Positions 34,930 through 42,458 of a stretch of DNA of 64,000 bases are shown here, piece after piece. The DNA lies in contig NZ_CP034752.1 of NCBI RefSeq assembly GCF_004295645.1, positions 2,232,001 through 2,296,000 of the forward strand, given 5' to 3'. Source of the stretch: Limnobaculum zhutongyuii (GTDB lineage: Bacteria; Pseudomonadota; Gammaproteobacteria; Enterobacterales; Enterobacteriaceae). Every line of letters starts with the position of its first letter. The stretch's first letter is position 1. A program made the translations under genes and the position numbers. A model generated the notes under the pieces. That model searched no databases and was not told where the DNA came from. It saw nothing but the letters and a program-made list of their open reading frames with translations.

Positions 34930-35463
34930 TTAGTTATAGCTAACGGTATAAGTCACTACAGATTGAACGTCACCTGATGTAACGCCGGTAGCAGTAGCAA
35001 CTAAACGAGCGGTGTAGTTCACCGCGATATCGCCACCAGTAGTTGGAATAGCGATCGCCTCATTACCATCGTTGTTGACAATTTCGTTACCTGCTTCGTC
35101 TTTCAGCAATACGGCAACGTTAGTAGCACCTGTTGCTGCGCTATTTTTAAAATAGGAGTTTTTACCATCCGTGGTACCACTAAATTTAACGTATGCCATG
35201 GTTGGAACACCTGTTCCCGCTACCGGACAACCTTTTAAATTGATAACGAAAGATTTTGGTGCGCCCGTCACTCCAGCACTGGTGAAATCACCTTTAGGTG
35301 TTGAACCTAAATCAATCGTCTCGTCAGTATTACCATCAACATCAACCGTACAGCCAGCATCAATAACTTTACCTTTAAAAGTAATAGTTCCAGCCATAAC
35401 TGATGATGGAATTGCAGTAAGTAGCGCTGCGAGCAGTAATACTTTTTTAATTTCAACTTTCAT
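34930..35463 (-). CDS. Major fimbrial subunit, copy 2
   Basis: FimA-type pilin of 177 residues. Signal peptide 1-24 (ending SVMA), mature start GTITFKGKVIDAGCTV, disulfide C38 and C79, C-terminal strand VQSVVTYTVSYN. Very similar to the copy-1 pilin (28636-29175), differing mainly in the variable central loops. It is the first gene of the upstream copy of the operon, whose chaperone and usher genes are currently out of frame. Confidence 0.94.
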   Translation of the reverse strand: MKVEIKKVLLLAALLTAIPSSVMAGTITFKGKVIDAGCTVDVDGNTDETIDLGSTPKGDFTSAGVTGAPKSFVINLKGCPVAGTGVPTMAYVKFSGTTDGKNSYFKNSAATGATNVAVLLKDEAGNEIVNNDGNEAIAIPTTGGDIAVNYTARLVATATGVTSGDVQSVVTYTVSYN

Positions 35464-36168
35464 ATCAATGTCCTAATCCATTATTACATTCAGAATTAAA
35501 ACCGATAAATTATATCGATCCCAATTCATAATTAATTAACTAAATAAATACTTATAAAAACTAAGCAGGAAGAAATAAAACAACCGCATTTAGAGAAACA
35601 AATAATATATTCATTGCTTCTCAAAACACCACCATATTCAGCCATTCCTCTCATTCAAGTCAATAATATAAATATTCCAAAACAGGACTAAGCTATAACA
35701 TGAAAAAATAAAAATATAAAAAATAGAAATCAAAAACAAATAAATGCGAACTAATAAAAAAATAAATGCAACGCTTCTTAACTTAAGAATATTTAGAACA
35801 CACACTCCATTAATAAATTAAAATTAAGATAAAAACTCAAAATAAAATGAATTTGATTTAATTTAAATGTCATTTGTATTTAAAAAAAATTAAATCATCA
35901 CTTAACAAAAGCAAACCACACTATCAATCACAATAAATGGAACCCCAAAAAAGATGAGCGTTATCTCTGACACCACTAACCTGTCAAATATGCCTGCTTA
36001 AAAGATGATGATGGTTAAAACGACAGGAATACATTTTTTTACAAATAACCCCCAATTATTATGCCGATATGCCACAAATTGCCTGTGCGAATTGCATAAC
36101 TATAAATTATAATTTCAGCAGCAGAACATCCTGTTCTATACCGATAACTCAATGGAAGTCAGCAAACT
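35464..36168. promoter_or_regulatory. Very AT-rich region upstream of the second fimbrial operon and of pbpG copy 1
   Basis: 705 bases, dominated by A/T and poly-A-like runs, without a supported gene. The 100 bases next to 35463 resemble the leader of fimbrial operon 1. The last 150 bases serve the first pbpG gene. No inverted repeats of a fim-type invertible element and no recombinase gene were seen. Confidence 0.45.
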
Positions 36169-37086
36169 ATGCGCAAAAAAATCCGATTTTCTTTATTGAG
36201 CCTGCTCGTCCTGACCTCCAGCATGGTGGCAATGCCCGAAGCAACGGCTAAAAACAATAAAACCGCATCAACGACTTCATCACCGCAAATAGGTCTTTCA
36301 TCCCAAAGTGCACTGGTTGTAGATATCAATACTCGTAAGGTTATTTATGCCACTAATCCGGATAAAGTTGTGCCTATTGCTTCTATTACAAAGTTAATGA
36401 CTGCCATGGTAGTTCTTGATGCTAAACAGCCGTTAACTCAGGTTATTCCGGTCAGAATTAATCAAACTTCTGAATTAAAAGGGGTTTACTCCAGAGTTAA
36501 GGTGGGTAGCGAAATTACCCGTAAGGATATGTTGTTATTAGCATTAATGTCGTCTGAAAATCGTGCAGCCGCCAGTCTGGCACACAACTATCCCGGTGGA
36601 TATAAAGCCTTTATTCGCGCAATGAATGCTAAAGCAAAATCTCTGGGAATGACCCACACTCGCTATGTTGAGCCAACAGGATTATCAGAGAAAAATGTAT
36701 CAACCGCCCGCGACCTGAGCAAACTGGTGATGGCGACTAAAAAATACCCTTTGCTTAGCCAGTTGAGTACCACGCCGGAGAAAATGGTTTCTTTTGAAAA
36801 TCCTAGATACGCCCTCGAATTTCGTAATACTAACCATTTGATTCGCGACCATGACTGGAACATTCAGTTAACTAAAACCGGTTTTACCAATAAGGCAGGT
36901 CGCTGTCTGACGATGCGCACCGTCATTGGTAATCGGGAAGTGGCATTAGTGATGTTAGATGCCTATGGTAAATACACTCATTTTGCTGATGCTAACAGAC
37001 TACGTACCTGGATAGAGACAACCCCATCGCTACCGGTTGCCGATGCCGGCAAAAGCATTAAAAAGCAGAAGGTTCGTCAGGGGTAA
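36169..37086 (+). CDS. pbpG: D-alanyl-D-alanine endopeptidase (PBP7 family), copy 1
   Basis: Periplasmic low-molecular-mass penicillin-binding protein of 305 residues that cuts D-Ala-mDAP cross-links in peptidoglycan. Signal peptide (about 1-27, ending EATA). The serine-peptidase motifs are S72-I-T-K75, S129-E-N131 and K236-T-G238. The protein is close to E. coli PbpG (about 310 aa). It is followed 120 bases later by a second, closely similar gene, so this is a tandem duplication; each has its own upstream region and there is a terminator-like hairpin between them. Which one is the ancestral orthologue cannot be decided here. Confidence 0.93.
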   Translation: MRKKIRFSLLSLLVLTSSMVAMPEATAKNNKTASTTSSPQIGLSSQSALVVDINTRKVIYATNPDKVVPIASITKLMTAMVVLDAKQPLTQVIPVRINQTSELKGVYSRVKVGSEITRKDMLLLALMSSENRAAASLAHNYPGGYKAFIRAMNAKAKSLGMTHTRYVEPTGLSEKNVSTARDLSKLVMATKKYPLLSQLSTTPEKMVSFENPRYALEFRNTNHLIRDHDWNIQLTKTGFTNKAGRCLTMRTVIGNREVALVMLDAYGKYTHFADANRLRTWIETTPSLPVADAGKSIKKQKVRQG

Positions 37087-37105
37087 TACCACTATTTGAA
37101 TGATT

Positions 37106-37146
37106 AAAGGCTGGTTTGGTTATTCAATCCAGCCTTTATGTTTTAG
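37106..37146 (+). terminator. Intrinsic terminator between the two pbpG genes
   Basis: A 9-bp stem (AAAGGCTGG / CCAGCCTTT) with a 14-base loop is followed by ATGTTTTAG. Confidence 0.7.
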
Positions 37147-37256
37147 GTTTAAAATAATTAATTACATATCACCCCATAGGCGAAAAACTATAACCTCATT
37201 TATACTTGCCACAATTAGCATCATCCCAGCCCTTTTCTGAAAGAATATTGGTCACT

Positions 37257-38183
37257 ATGCGCATAAAACTTCGTTATTCTCTGTTAGGTTTGCTGTTGTG
37301 TTCGGCAGGTACCGTTTCATTACCTCATGCCTTTGCTAATCCACAATCATCTACTGTATCCGCTGTTTTATCTCAACCTGAAATTGCCTCCGGTAGTGCT
37401 TTAGTGATTGATATGAAAAACCGTCAGGTGATCTATTCCGCAGCACCAAATAAAGTGGTGCCCATTGCGTCAATTACCAAGCTAATGACGGCCATGGTGG
37501 TGCTGGACAAACAGCTCCCGTTATCCGAAGTTATTCCGGTAACGATTAACCAAACTCATGAACTGGAAGGCGTTTATTCTCGGGTCAAAGTAGGTAGTGA
37601 AATCTCTCGTGAAGATATGTTACTGCTGGCGCTAATGTCTTCTGAAAATCGCGCAGCGGCGGCATTAGCTCATAACTACCCGGGTGGTTATCATGCATTT
37701 ATTCAGGCAATGAATGATAAAGCACAGGCATTGGGCATGACTCATACTCACTATGTAGAACCTACGGGCCTGTCTGAACAGAATGTCTCTACCGCCAGCG
37801 ATCTGACTAAATTACTTTTTGCCTCTCAGCGCTACCCTCTGCTTAGCCAGTTGAGCACCACGCAAGAAAAGACCGTTACCTTCCAAAATCCGCTTTATAC
37901 GCTGGATTTTCGCAATACTAACTATCTGGTTAAAAAAGGTGACTGGGATATTCAACTGACTAAAACCGGGTTTACCAACAAAGCAGGACACTGTCTGGCC
38001 ATGCGCACCACTATTGCTAATCGGGATGTAACCTTAGTTGTTCTGGACGCATTCGGTAAATACACGCATTTTGCCGACGCTAACCGTTTACGCAAGTGGA
38101 TGGAAACCGGAGAAGCTCCGCCAGTACCTGCGGCAGCAAAGAATTATAAAAAGCAGAAGTCGTTAGAAACGACGCAAAGGTAG
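37257..38183 (+). CDS. pbpG: D-alanyl-D-alanine endopeptidase (PBP7 family), copy 2
   Basis: 308 residues, second of two tandem pbpG-type genes. Signal peptide (about 1-27, ending PHAFA), then SITK, SSEN and KTG motifs in the same context as copy 1 (VPIASITKLMTAMVVLD, LMSSENRAAAALAHNYPGGY, IQLTKTGFTNKAG). The two mature proteins are alike over nearly all their length and differ mostly in the linker after the signal and at the C-terminus. The start at 37257 begins with MRIKLRYSLL as in copy 1; an in-frame ATG at 37206 would add 17 residues before the signal peptide. Confidence 0.92.
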   Translation: MRIKLRYSLLGLLLCSAGTVSLPHAFANPQSSTVSAVLSQPEIASGSALVIDMKNRQVIYSAAPNKVVPIASITKLMTAMVVLDKQLPLSEVIPVTINQTHELEGVYSRVKVGSEISREDMLLLALMSSENRAAAALAHNYPGGYHAFIQAMNDKAQALGMTHTHYVEPTGLSEQNVSTASDLTKLLFASQRYPLLSQLSTTQEKTVTFQNPLYTLDFRNTNYLVKKGDWDIQLTKTGFTNKAGHCLAMRTTIANRDVTLVVLDAFGKYTHFADANRLRKWMETGEAPPVPAAAKNYKKQKSLETTQR

Positions 38184-38286
38184 TCGCCCAAAAGTTTTAT
38201 ATAGGCAGCCAACATCCCATCAGGTAAGCTTTGCCTCCATAATGAGTAAGGACACTTTGATTTTCTTTTTTCAGGAGTTTTAAAAA

Positions 38287-39228
38287 TTGGCAGGAAGTAG
38301 TTTACTCGCATTATTAGATGATATTGCAGCCGTTCTGGATGATGTTGCGCTGATGACTAAGGTCGCGGCAAAAAAAACGTCTGGTGTACTGGGTGATGAT
38401 TTAGCGCTCAATGCTCAACAGGTGAGCGGCGTTCGGGCAGACCGCGAATTACCGGTCGTCTGGGCTGTGGCTAAAGGCTCATTTTTAAATAAATTGATTC
38501 TGGTGCCATTAGCGCTGGCAATCAGTGCTTTTATTCCCTGGGCAGTAACGCCTTTACTGATGGTCGGTGGTGCTTTCCTTTGTTATGAAGGATTTGAAAA
38601 GCTGGCCCATAAGTTTTTACACCCTAAAGCAACCGATACAAAAAATGAGCACCAGGAGACGCCTGCCCTATCTCCTGAAGAAATTGCTGTTTATGAGAAG
38701 CAAAAGGTTAAAGGCGCGATCAGAACTGATTTTATCTTATCTGCAGAAATTATTGCCATAACTCTGGGTACCGTAGCCAATGCTGGTTTTTTACAGCAGG
38801 TTCTGGTGATGTCCGGCATTGCAATTGTGATGACTATTGGCGTTTACGGTTTAGTTGCCGGTATTGTCAGACTGGACGATGTAGGCTTTTACCTAAGCCG
38901 TAAAAAAGCCAGTATCGCTCGCGTGATTGGCAATGGTCTGGTCAACGTAACCCCTTATCTGATGAAAACCTTATCCATTGTTGGTACAGCGGCAATGTTT
39001 ATGGTGGGCGGCGGTATTCTTACCCATGGATTACCGATGATTCATCATCTTATTGAGGGCGCATCGGTTTCAGTATTAACGTTGCCAACCGTTGGCAGCG
39101 TTCTCAATATGCTAACCCCTACCGTACTCAATATGCTGTTTGGCGTTGTTGCCGGTGCAGTGGTGTTACTGGTGGTTACACTACTTGGTAAACTTAAACC
39201 CAAGAAAAGCCCTGAAAAAGCAAGCTGA
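38287..39228 (+). CDS. yedI: DUF808 (YedI-type) inner-membrane protein
   Basis: Integral membrane protein of 313 residues, with several helices in the middle and C-terminal parts (about 66-100, 155-195, 230-255, 275-300). It starts with the DUF808 signature SSLLALLDDIAAVLDDVALMTKVAAKKTSGVLGDDLALNA, VSGVRADRELPVVWAVAKGS. E. coli YedI is the reference; its function is unknown. The start codon appears to be TTG at 38287, with AGGAG nine bases upstream; no ATG or GTG gives the conserved N-terminus. A terminator follows. Confidence 0.9.
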   Translation: MAGSSLLALLDDIAAVLDDVALMTKVAAKKTSGVLGDDLALNAQQVSGVRADRELPVVWAVAKGSFLNKLILVPLALAISAFIPWAVTPLLMVGGAFLCYEGFEKLAHKFLHPKATDTKNEHQETPALSPEEIAVYEKQKVKGAIRTDFILSAEIIAITLGTVANAGFLQQVLVMSGIAIVMTIGVYGLVAGIVRLDDVGFYLSRKKASIARVIGNGLVNVTPYLMKTLSIVGTAAMFMVGGGILTHGLPMIHHLIEGASVSVLTLPTVGSVLNMLTPTVLNMLFGVVAGAVVLLVVTLLGKLKPKKSPEKAS

Positions 39229-39237
39229 TCACCCACT

Positions 39238-39272
39238 ATCATCCTGTCGTATTTGCGACAGGATGATATGTT
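39238..39272 (+). terminator. Intrinsic terminator of the DUF808 gene
   Basis: A perfect 12-bp stem (ATCATCCTGTCG / CGACAGGATGAT) with a 6-base loop is followed by ATGTTTTG, 10 bases after the stop. Confidence 0.8.
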
Positions 39273-39347
39273 TTGAAATACAATACACCTCCTCTCTGCA
39301 ACCATTCCTTCCTGCTGTTTATATACTTAACGGGTGACCGTAGAAGA

Positions 39348-39400
39348 AACCTGAACGCTCAGGCAGGATCGCTTACCTGACAGGGTTTTCAGTAAGCTCG
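39348..39400 (+). promoter_or_regulatory. Leader with alternative hairpins upstream of yohC
   Basis: CCTGA (about 39350) can pair with the TCAGG at about 39359, and the same TCAGG can pair with a second CCTGA at about 39376. The result is two mutually exclusive hairpins just before the GGAGGT ribosome-binding site of yohC. It may be a regulatory leader, but could be chance. Confidence 0.3.
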
Positions 39401-39410
39401 GAGGTGTCAT

Positions 39411-40004
39411 ATGATGTTCAATCATGTATGGGGACTTCTGGCCCACCCTGGCCGTGAATTCCAACAAATCAGTCAAGAGCAGGAAACCATTTCCCATCTC
39501 TATACCCGTAACCTTCTGGTACTGGCAGCGGTTCCCGTTGTCTGTTCATTTATCGGAACCACCCAATTTGGCTGGATGATTGGCGACCAACCGGTGGTAA
39601 AAGTATCGTTATTTACCGCGGCTTATATTGCCATTCTCTTTTATGGCATGCTGTTGGCTGCAGTTGCCATTGTCGGAAGGATTATTCATCTGATGGCGCG
39701 ACGCTATGCACAGTCTCCCAGCCTTGAGCGTTGCATCATTTTCGCAGGCTATACTGCCACGCCCATGTTTCTCAGTGGTTTGGTAGCGCTCTATCCGTTA
39801 GTATGGCTCTGTCTGTTAGCTGGCATCGTTGGCCTGTGTTATTGCGCCTACCTGCTCTACTCCGGTATTCCGACTTTCCTTAATATCGATCGCAGTGAAG
39901 GATTCATTTTCTCCAGCTCAACGCTGGCTTTAGGCATACTGGTGCTGGAAGCATTGTTAGCTATTACCGTCTTAATGTGGGGATACGGTTCCCACTTCTG
40001 GTGA
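39411..40004 (+). CDS. yohC: YohC, Yip1-family inner-membrane protein
   Basis: Membrane protein of 197 residues with about five helices, function unknown. It matches E. coli YohC (195 aa) from HVWGLLAHPGREFQQI through SFIGTTQFGW, CIIFAGYTATPMFLSGLVALYPLVWLC and GIPTFLNI to FSSSTLALGILVLEALLAITVLMWGYG. The preceding GGAGGT fits either of the two adjacent ATGs (39411 or 39414). A terminator follows. Confidence 0.92.
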   Translation: MMFNHVWGLLAHPGREFQQISQEQETISHLYTRNLLVLAAVPVVCSFIGTTQFGWMIGDQPVVKVSLFTAAYIAILFYGMLLAAVAIVGRIIHLMARRYAQSPSLERCIIFAGYTATPMFLSGLVALYPLVWLCLLAGIVGLCYCAYLLYSGIPTFLNIDRSEGFIFSSSTLALGILVLEALLAITVLMWGYGSHFW

Positions 40005-40022
40005 TTGCTGTTATCTGTCAGT

Positions 40023-40052
40023 AAGGGGCGATTTCGCCCCTTCGCTGTTTCT
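40023..40052 (+). terminator. Intrinsic terminator of yohC
   Basis: A perfect 8-bp stem (AAGGGGCG / CGCCCCTT) with an ATTT loop is followed by CGCTGTTTCTG. Confidence 0.75.
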
Positions 40053-40151
40053 GTCACAGGTTGTTTCTGAATAAATCCTAATGCCTTTTTAAAACAGTTA
40101 TCTATACTTAACAGGCGGCAAAATAATCACAATAAATTAAGTGAGCAATTT

Positions 40152-40382
40152 ATGAGCAATGAACTAACGGAAAAAGGTTATCGCTGCTATACCGGCGAAA
40201 ATATCGATGTCTATTTTAATACCGCCATGTGCCAACACTCAGGCAACTGCGTACGTGGAAATGCCAATATATTTAAACTGTCTCGCAAACCCTGGATTAT
40301 GCCGGATAATGCCAGCGTTGAAGAAGTTAAACGCGTGATTGATACCTGCCCAAGCGGTGCCCTGCAATACAGAGAGAAATAG
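40152..40382 (+). CDS. yjdI: YjdI-type mono-cluster Fe-S protein
   Basis: 76-residue protein of the Fer4_19 family (divergent 4Fe-4S mono-cluster), as long as E. coli YjdI. Cysteines C12, C27, C33 and C66 (MCQHSGNC, DTCPSGAL) can ligate the cluster. The conserved FNTAMCQHSGNCVRG and W-I-x-P-D-N-A segments are clear. Function is unknown; a redox or sensing role is only inferred. It is followed after one base by yjdJ, the same pair as in E. coli. Confidence 0.93.
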   Translation: MSNELTEKGYRCYTGENIDVYFNTAMCQHSGNCVRGNANIFKLSRKPWIMPDNASVEEVKRVIDTCPSGALQYREK

Positions 40383-40383
40383 T

Positions 40384-40662
40384 ATGGAAATTAACATTCT
40401 TGAAGGTGAAAATCGTTTCTATGTTAATGATACGAAAGGTAACATGCTGGCCGAAGTCGCCTTTGTTCCTACCGGGGAAAAGCTGACCATTATTGACCAT
40501 ACCTATGTTGATGAAAAACTGAAGGGTCAGGGCGTAGGGAAGAAACTGGTCTATAAAGTCGTGGAGAAAATGCGCGGCGAACATCGAAAAATTATTCCGT
40601 TATGCCCTTTTGCTAAACATGAGTTTGATACCACGCCTGAATATCAGGATATTCGGGCCTGA
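40384..40662 (+). CDS. yjdJ: YjdJ-type small N-acetyltransferase
   Basis: 92-residue minimal GNAT-like protein (YjdJ/GTL3B family). The CoA-loop sequence KGQGVGKKLVYKVVEKMR follows IIDHTYVDEKL, and the C-terminal PLCPFAKHEF has the Cys of this family. The ATG at 40384 with GAGAGAAA upstream is preferred over an in-frame ATG at 40339 inside yjdI. Adjacent to yjdI (one base apart), so probably cotranscribed. Substrate unknown. Confidence 0.92.
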   Translation: MEINILEGENRFYVNDTKGNMLAEVAFVPTGEKLTIIDHTYVDEKLKGQGVGKKLVYKVVEKMRGEHRKIIPLCPFAKHEFDTTPEYQDIRA

Positions 40663-40671
40663 GATAAGTGT

Positions 40672-40698
40672 GGCTATTCTGCTTCACGCAGAATAGTC
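40672..40698. terminator. Hairpin between convergent yjdJ and the DeoR regulator gene
   Basis: A 10-bp stem (GCTATTCTGC pairing with GCAGAATAGT, including one G-T pair) with a 5-base loop lies ten bases after yjdJ. There is no good T run on either strand, so efficiency is uncertain. Confidence 0.55.
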
Positions 40699-40703
40699 AT
40701 CAA

Positions 40704-41462
40704 TTACACCAGCTTTAACACGAATGGCTGTTGTCGCAGCTTATGCTGAACTTCAGGCGTTAATCCTTTGTCCGTCACAATATCCGTTAAGGTATTGAGT
40801 GGCGTTACGCAAAACAGTGAATAGGCGCCATATTTGCTGCTGTCTGCCAGCAATACTCGCTTGCGGCCATTGGCGGCTAAATCTTGCTTTAATCCCGCTT
40901 TTTCTTCCGTTGGTGTAGTAATACCCCGCTCCATACTCCAGGAGTTACAGCTAACAAAAGCAACATCAGGATAGATATTTCGTAGCAACCGACGACCGTG
41001 ATCGCCAATACAGGACTGGCTACTGTCATCAATTCTGCCACCAATAATGGTGACTTCGATTTGCTTAAACGCAGATAAAAACAGGGCGATATGCAAGTCA
41101 GTAGTAATAACCCGTAACGGAAGATGAGTCAGATGACGTGCCAACTCCATCATAGTCGTTCCGGCATCTAATACGACAGAATCCCCCGCTTTCACCATGC
41201 CCGCTGCGTATTGGGCAATAGCCTGTTTTTCATGCTGGTTGCGATGAATCTTTTCATTGGTGGTGGGCTGATCGGGAATAAAACGGTCAAGAGTAACGCC
41301 GCCATGGCTGCGAATAATCACACCTTGCTTATCCAGCTTAATCAGATCGCGACGAATGGTTGCCGGTGAAGCATCAATCGCCGCAACTAACTGTTCAACG
41401 GTGACCAGATTATGACTTTTTAAATAATCCATAATCTGGTCCAGACGACTTTGTCCTTTCAT
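40704..41462 (-). CDS. DeoR-family regulator of the acid-sugar operon
   Basis: 252-residue DeoR/GlpR-type transcriptional regulator. The N-terminal winged helix-turn-helix (about 5-57) has the signature VEQLVAAIDASPATIRRDLIKLDKQG and RSHGG. The C-terminal sugar-phosphate sensor domain has DAGTTMMELARHL, IIGGRIDD and the EEKAGLKQ segment. It is the last gene of the permease-kinase-PdxA2 unit, so it probably controls that operon in response to a phosphorylated four-carbon acid intermediate. Candidate operators lie upstream of the permease gene. Confidence 0.9.
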   Translation of the reverse strand: MKGQSRLDQIMDYLKSHNLVTVEQLVAAIDASPATIRRDLIKLDKQGVIIRSHGGVTLDRFIPDQPTTNEKIHRNQHEKQAIAQYAAGMVKAGDSVVLDAGTTMMELARHLTHLPLRVITTDLHIALFLSAFKQIEVTIIGGRIDDSSQSCIGDHGRRLLRNIYPDVAFVSCNSWSMERGITTPTEEKAGLKQDLAANGRKRVLLADSSKYGAYSLFCVTPLNTLTDIVTDKGLTPEVQHKLRQQPFVLKLV

Positions 41463-41474
41463 GGCACTCGTATA

Positions 41475-42458
41475 TCAGGCAAGTTTCAGAGCTAACTCTA
41501 TGGATATTCCCATGCTCTCAGATTTGGCTTTACCTGTCCACGCAATATCAAATGCGGTACCGTGATCGGCTGAAGTACGAATAAAGGGTAATCCGGCGGT
41601 AATATTTACTCCATCATGGAAACCCAATAGCTTCAGCGGTATATGCCCCTGATCGTGGTACATTGCAACCACCATGTCATAGCGACCTTCATTAGCTTGT
41701 AAAAACACCGTATCAGGAGCACAAGGGCCGTAAACATCAATACCTTTCGCTTTCATGGCTTCAATAGACGGAGTTAATATCTTGATCTCTTCGTCACCAA
41801 ACAAGCCATTCTCTCCGGCATGCGGGTTTACCCCGGCAACAGCAATACGTGGATGGTCAAAACCAACGCGTCTCAAGAAGGTATCCGCCATACCAATCAC
41901 TGTCTCAACCCGATCGCGATTTAACGTATCAAGAAACTTACGCAGTGCAATATGGGTAGTCACATGGATCACTTTCAGAGTATCGGTGTACAACACCATG
42001 GCGTAATCACGGGTATTGGTTAACTTAGCCAACAGTTCAGTATGCCCCGGGTAGAGATGACCAGCCGAATGCAACGCCTCTTTATTCAACGGCGCAGTGG
42101 CGATGGCCTGCACTTCTCCGGCCAGCGCCAAATCCGTTGCACGTTTGATACAGCGATAGGCTAAATCACCCGCCTGCGGCTGAACTTTCCCCGGAACTAG
42201 CGCTTCCGGATCTGCCAGCGGTTCATTCAGAACATGAATAACTCCCGGAGCGAATTGCGCTTCTGATATCTGCTGAATCTCCCGTAGCTCTACCGCAGGC
42301 ACAATGCCTAATGCCTGTACGCGACGTAAAGTATGCAGACAGCCAATCACTACCGCCGGCGCGCCTGACAAACTGCCTTCAGTCAGGGCTTTGATAATAA
42401 TTTCCGGGCTGATCCCTGCCGGATCCCCCATAGTGACGGCAATAGTTTTACTTCCCAT
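41475..42458 (-). CDS. pdxA2: PdxA2-type 4-phospho-threonate dehydrogenase
   Basis: 327-residue NAD-dependent dehydrogenase of the PdxA superfamily. Features: TMGDPAGISPEI at the start, the metal-binding PGHTELLAKL, ITTHIALRKFLDTL, AGVNPHAGENGLFG and VAMYHDQGHIPLKLL. Next to a DUF1537 kinase it is most likely PdxA2, which oxidises and decarboxylates 4-phospho-D-threonate (or erythronate) to dihydroxyacetone phosphate, not the vitamin B6 PdxA. GAGGAG precedes the ATG at 42458; an in-frame ATG at 42473 is less well placed. It overlaps the kinase stop by 11 bases. Confidence 0.9.
   Translation of the reverse strand: MGSKTIAVTMGDPAGISPEIIIKALTEGSLSGAPAVVIGCLHTLRRVQALGIVPAVELREIQQISEAQFAPGVIHVLNEPLADPEALVPGKVQPQAGDLAYRCIKRATDLALAGEVQAIATAPLNKEALHSAGHLYPGHTELLAKLTNTRDYAMVLYTDTLKVIHVTTHIALRKFLDTLNRDRVETVIGMADTFLRRVGFDHPRIAVAGVNPHAGENGLFGDEEIKILTPSIEAMKAKGIDVYGPCAPDTVFLQANEGRYDMVVAMYHDQGHIPLKLLGFHDGVNITAGLPFIRTSADHGTAFDIAWTGKAKSESMGISIELALKLA

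Noticed and set aside
35464..36168. fim-type invertible promoter switch
   Set aside because: No pair of inverted repeats flanking a promoter and no site-specific recombinase gene in the window.
36069..36251. 60-codon plus-strand ORF before pbpG copy 1
   Set aside because: It overlaps the pbpG signal-peptide region in another frame and has no RBS.
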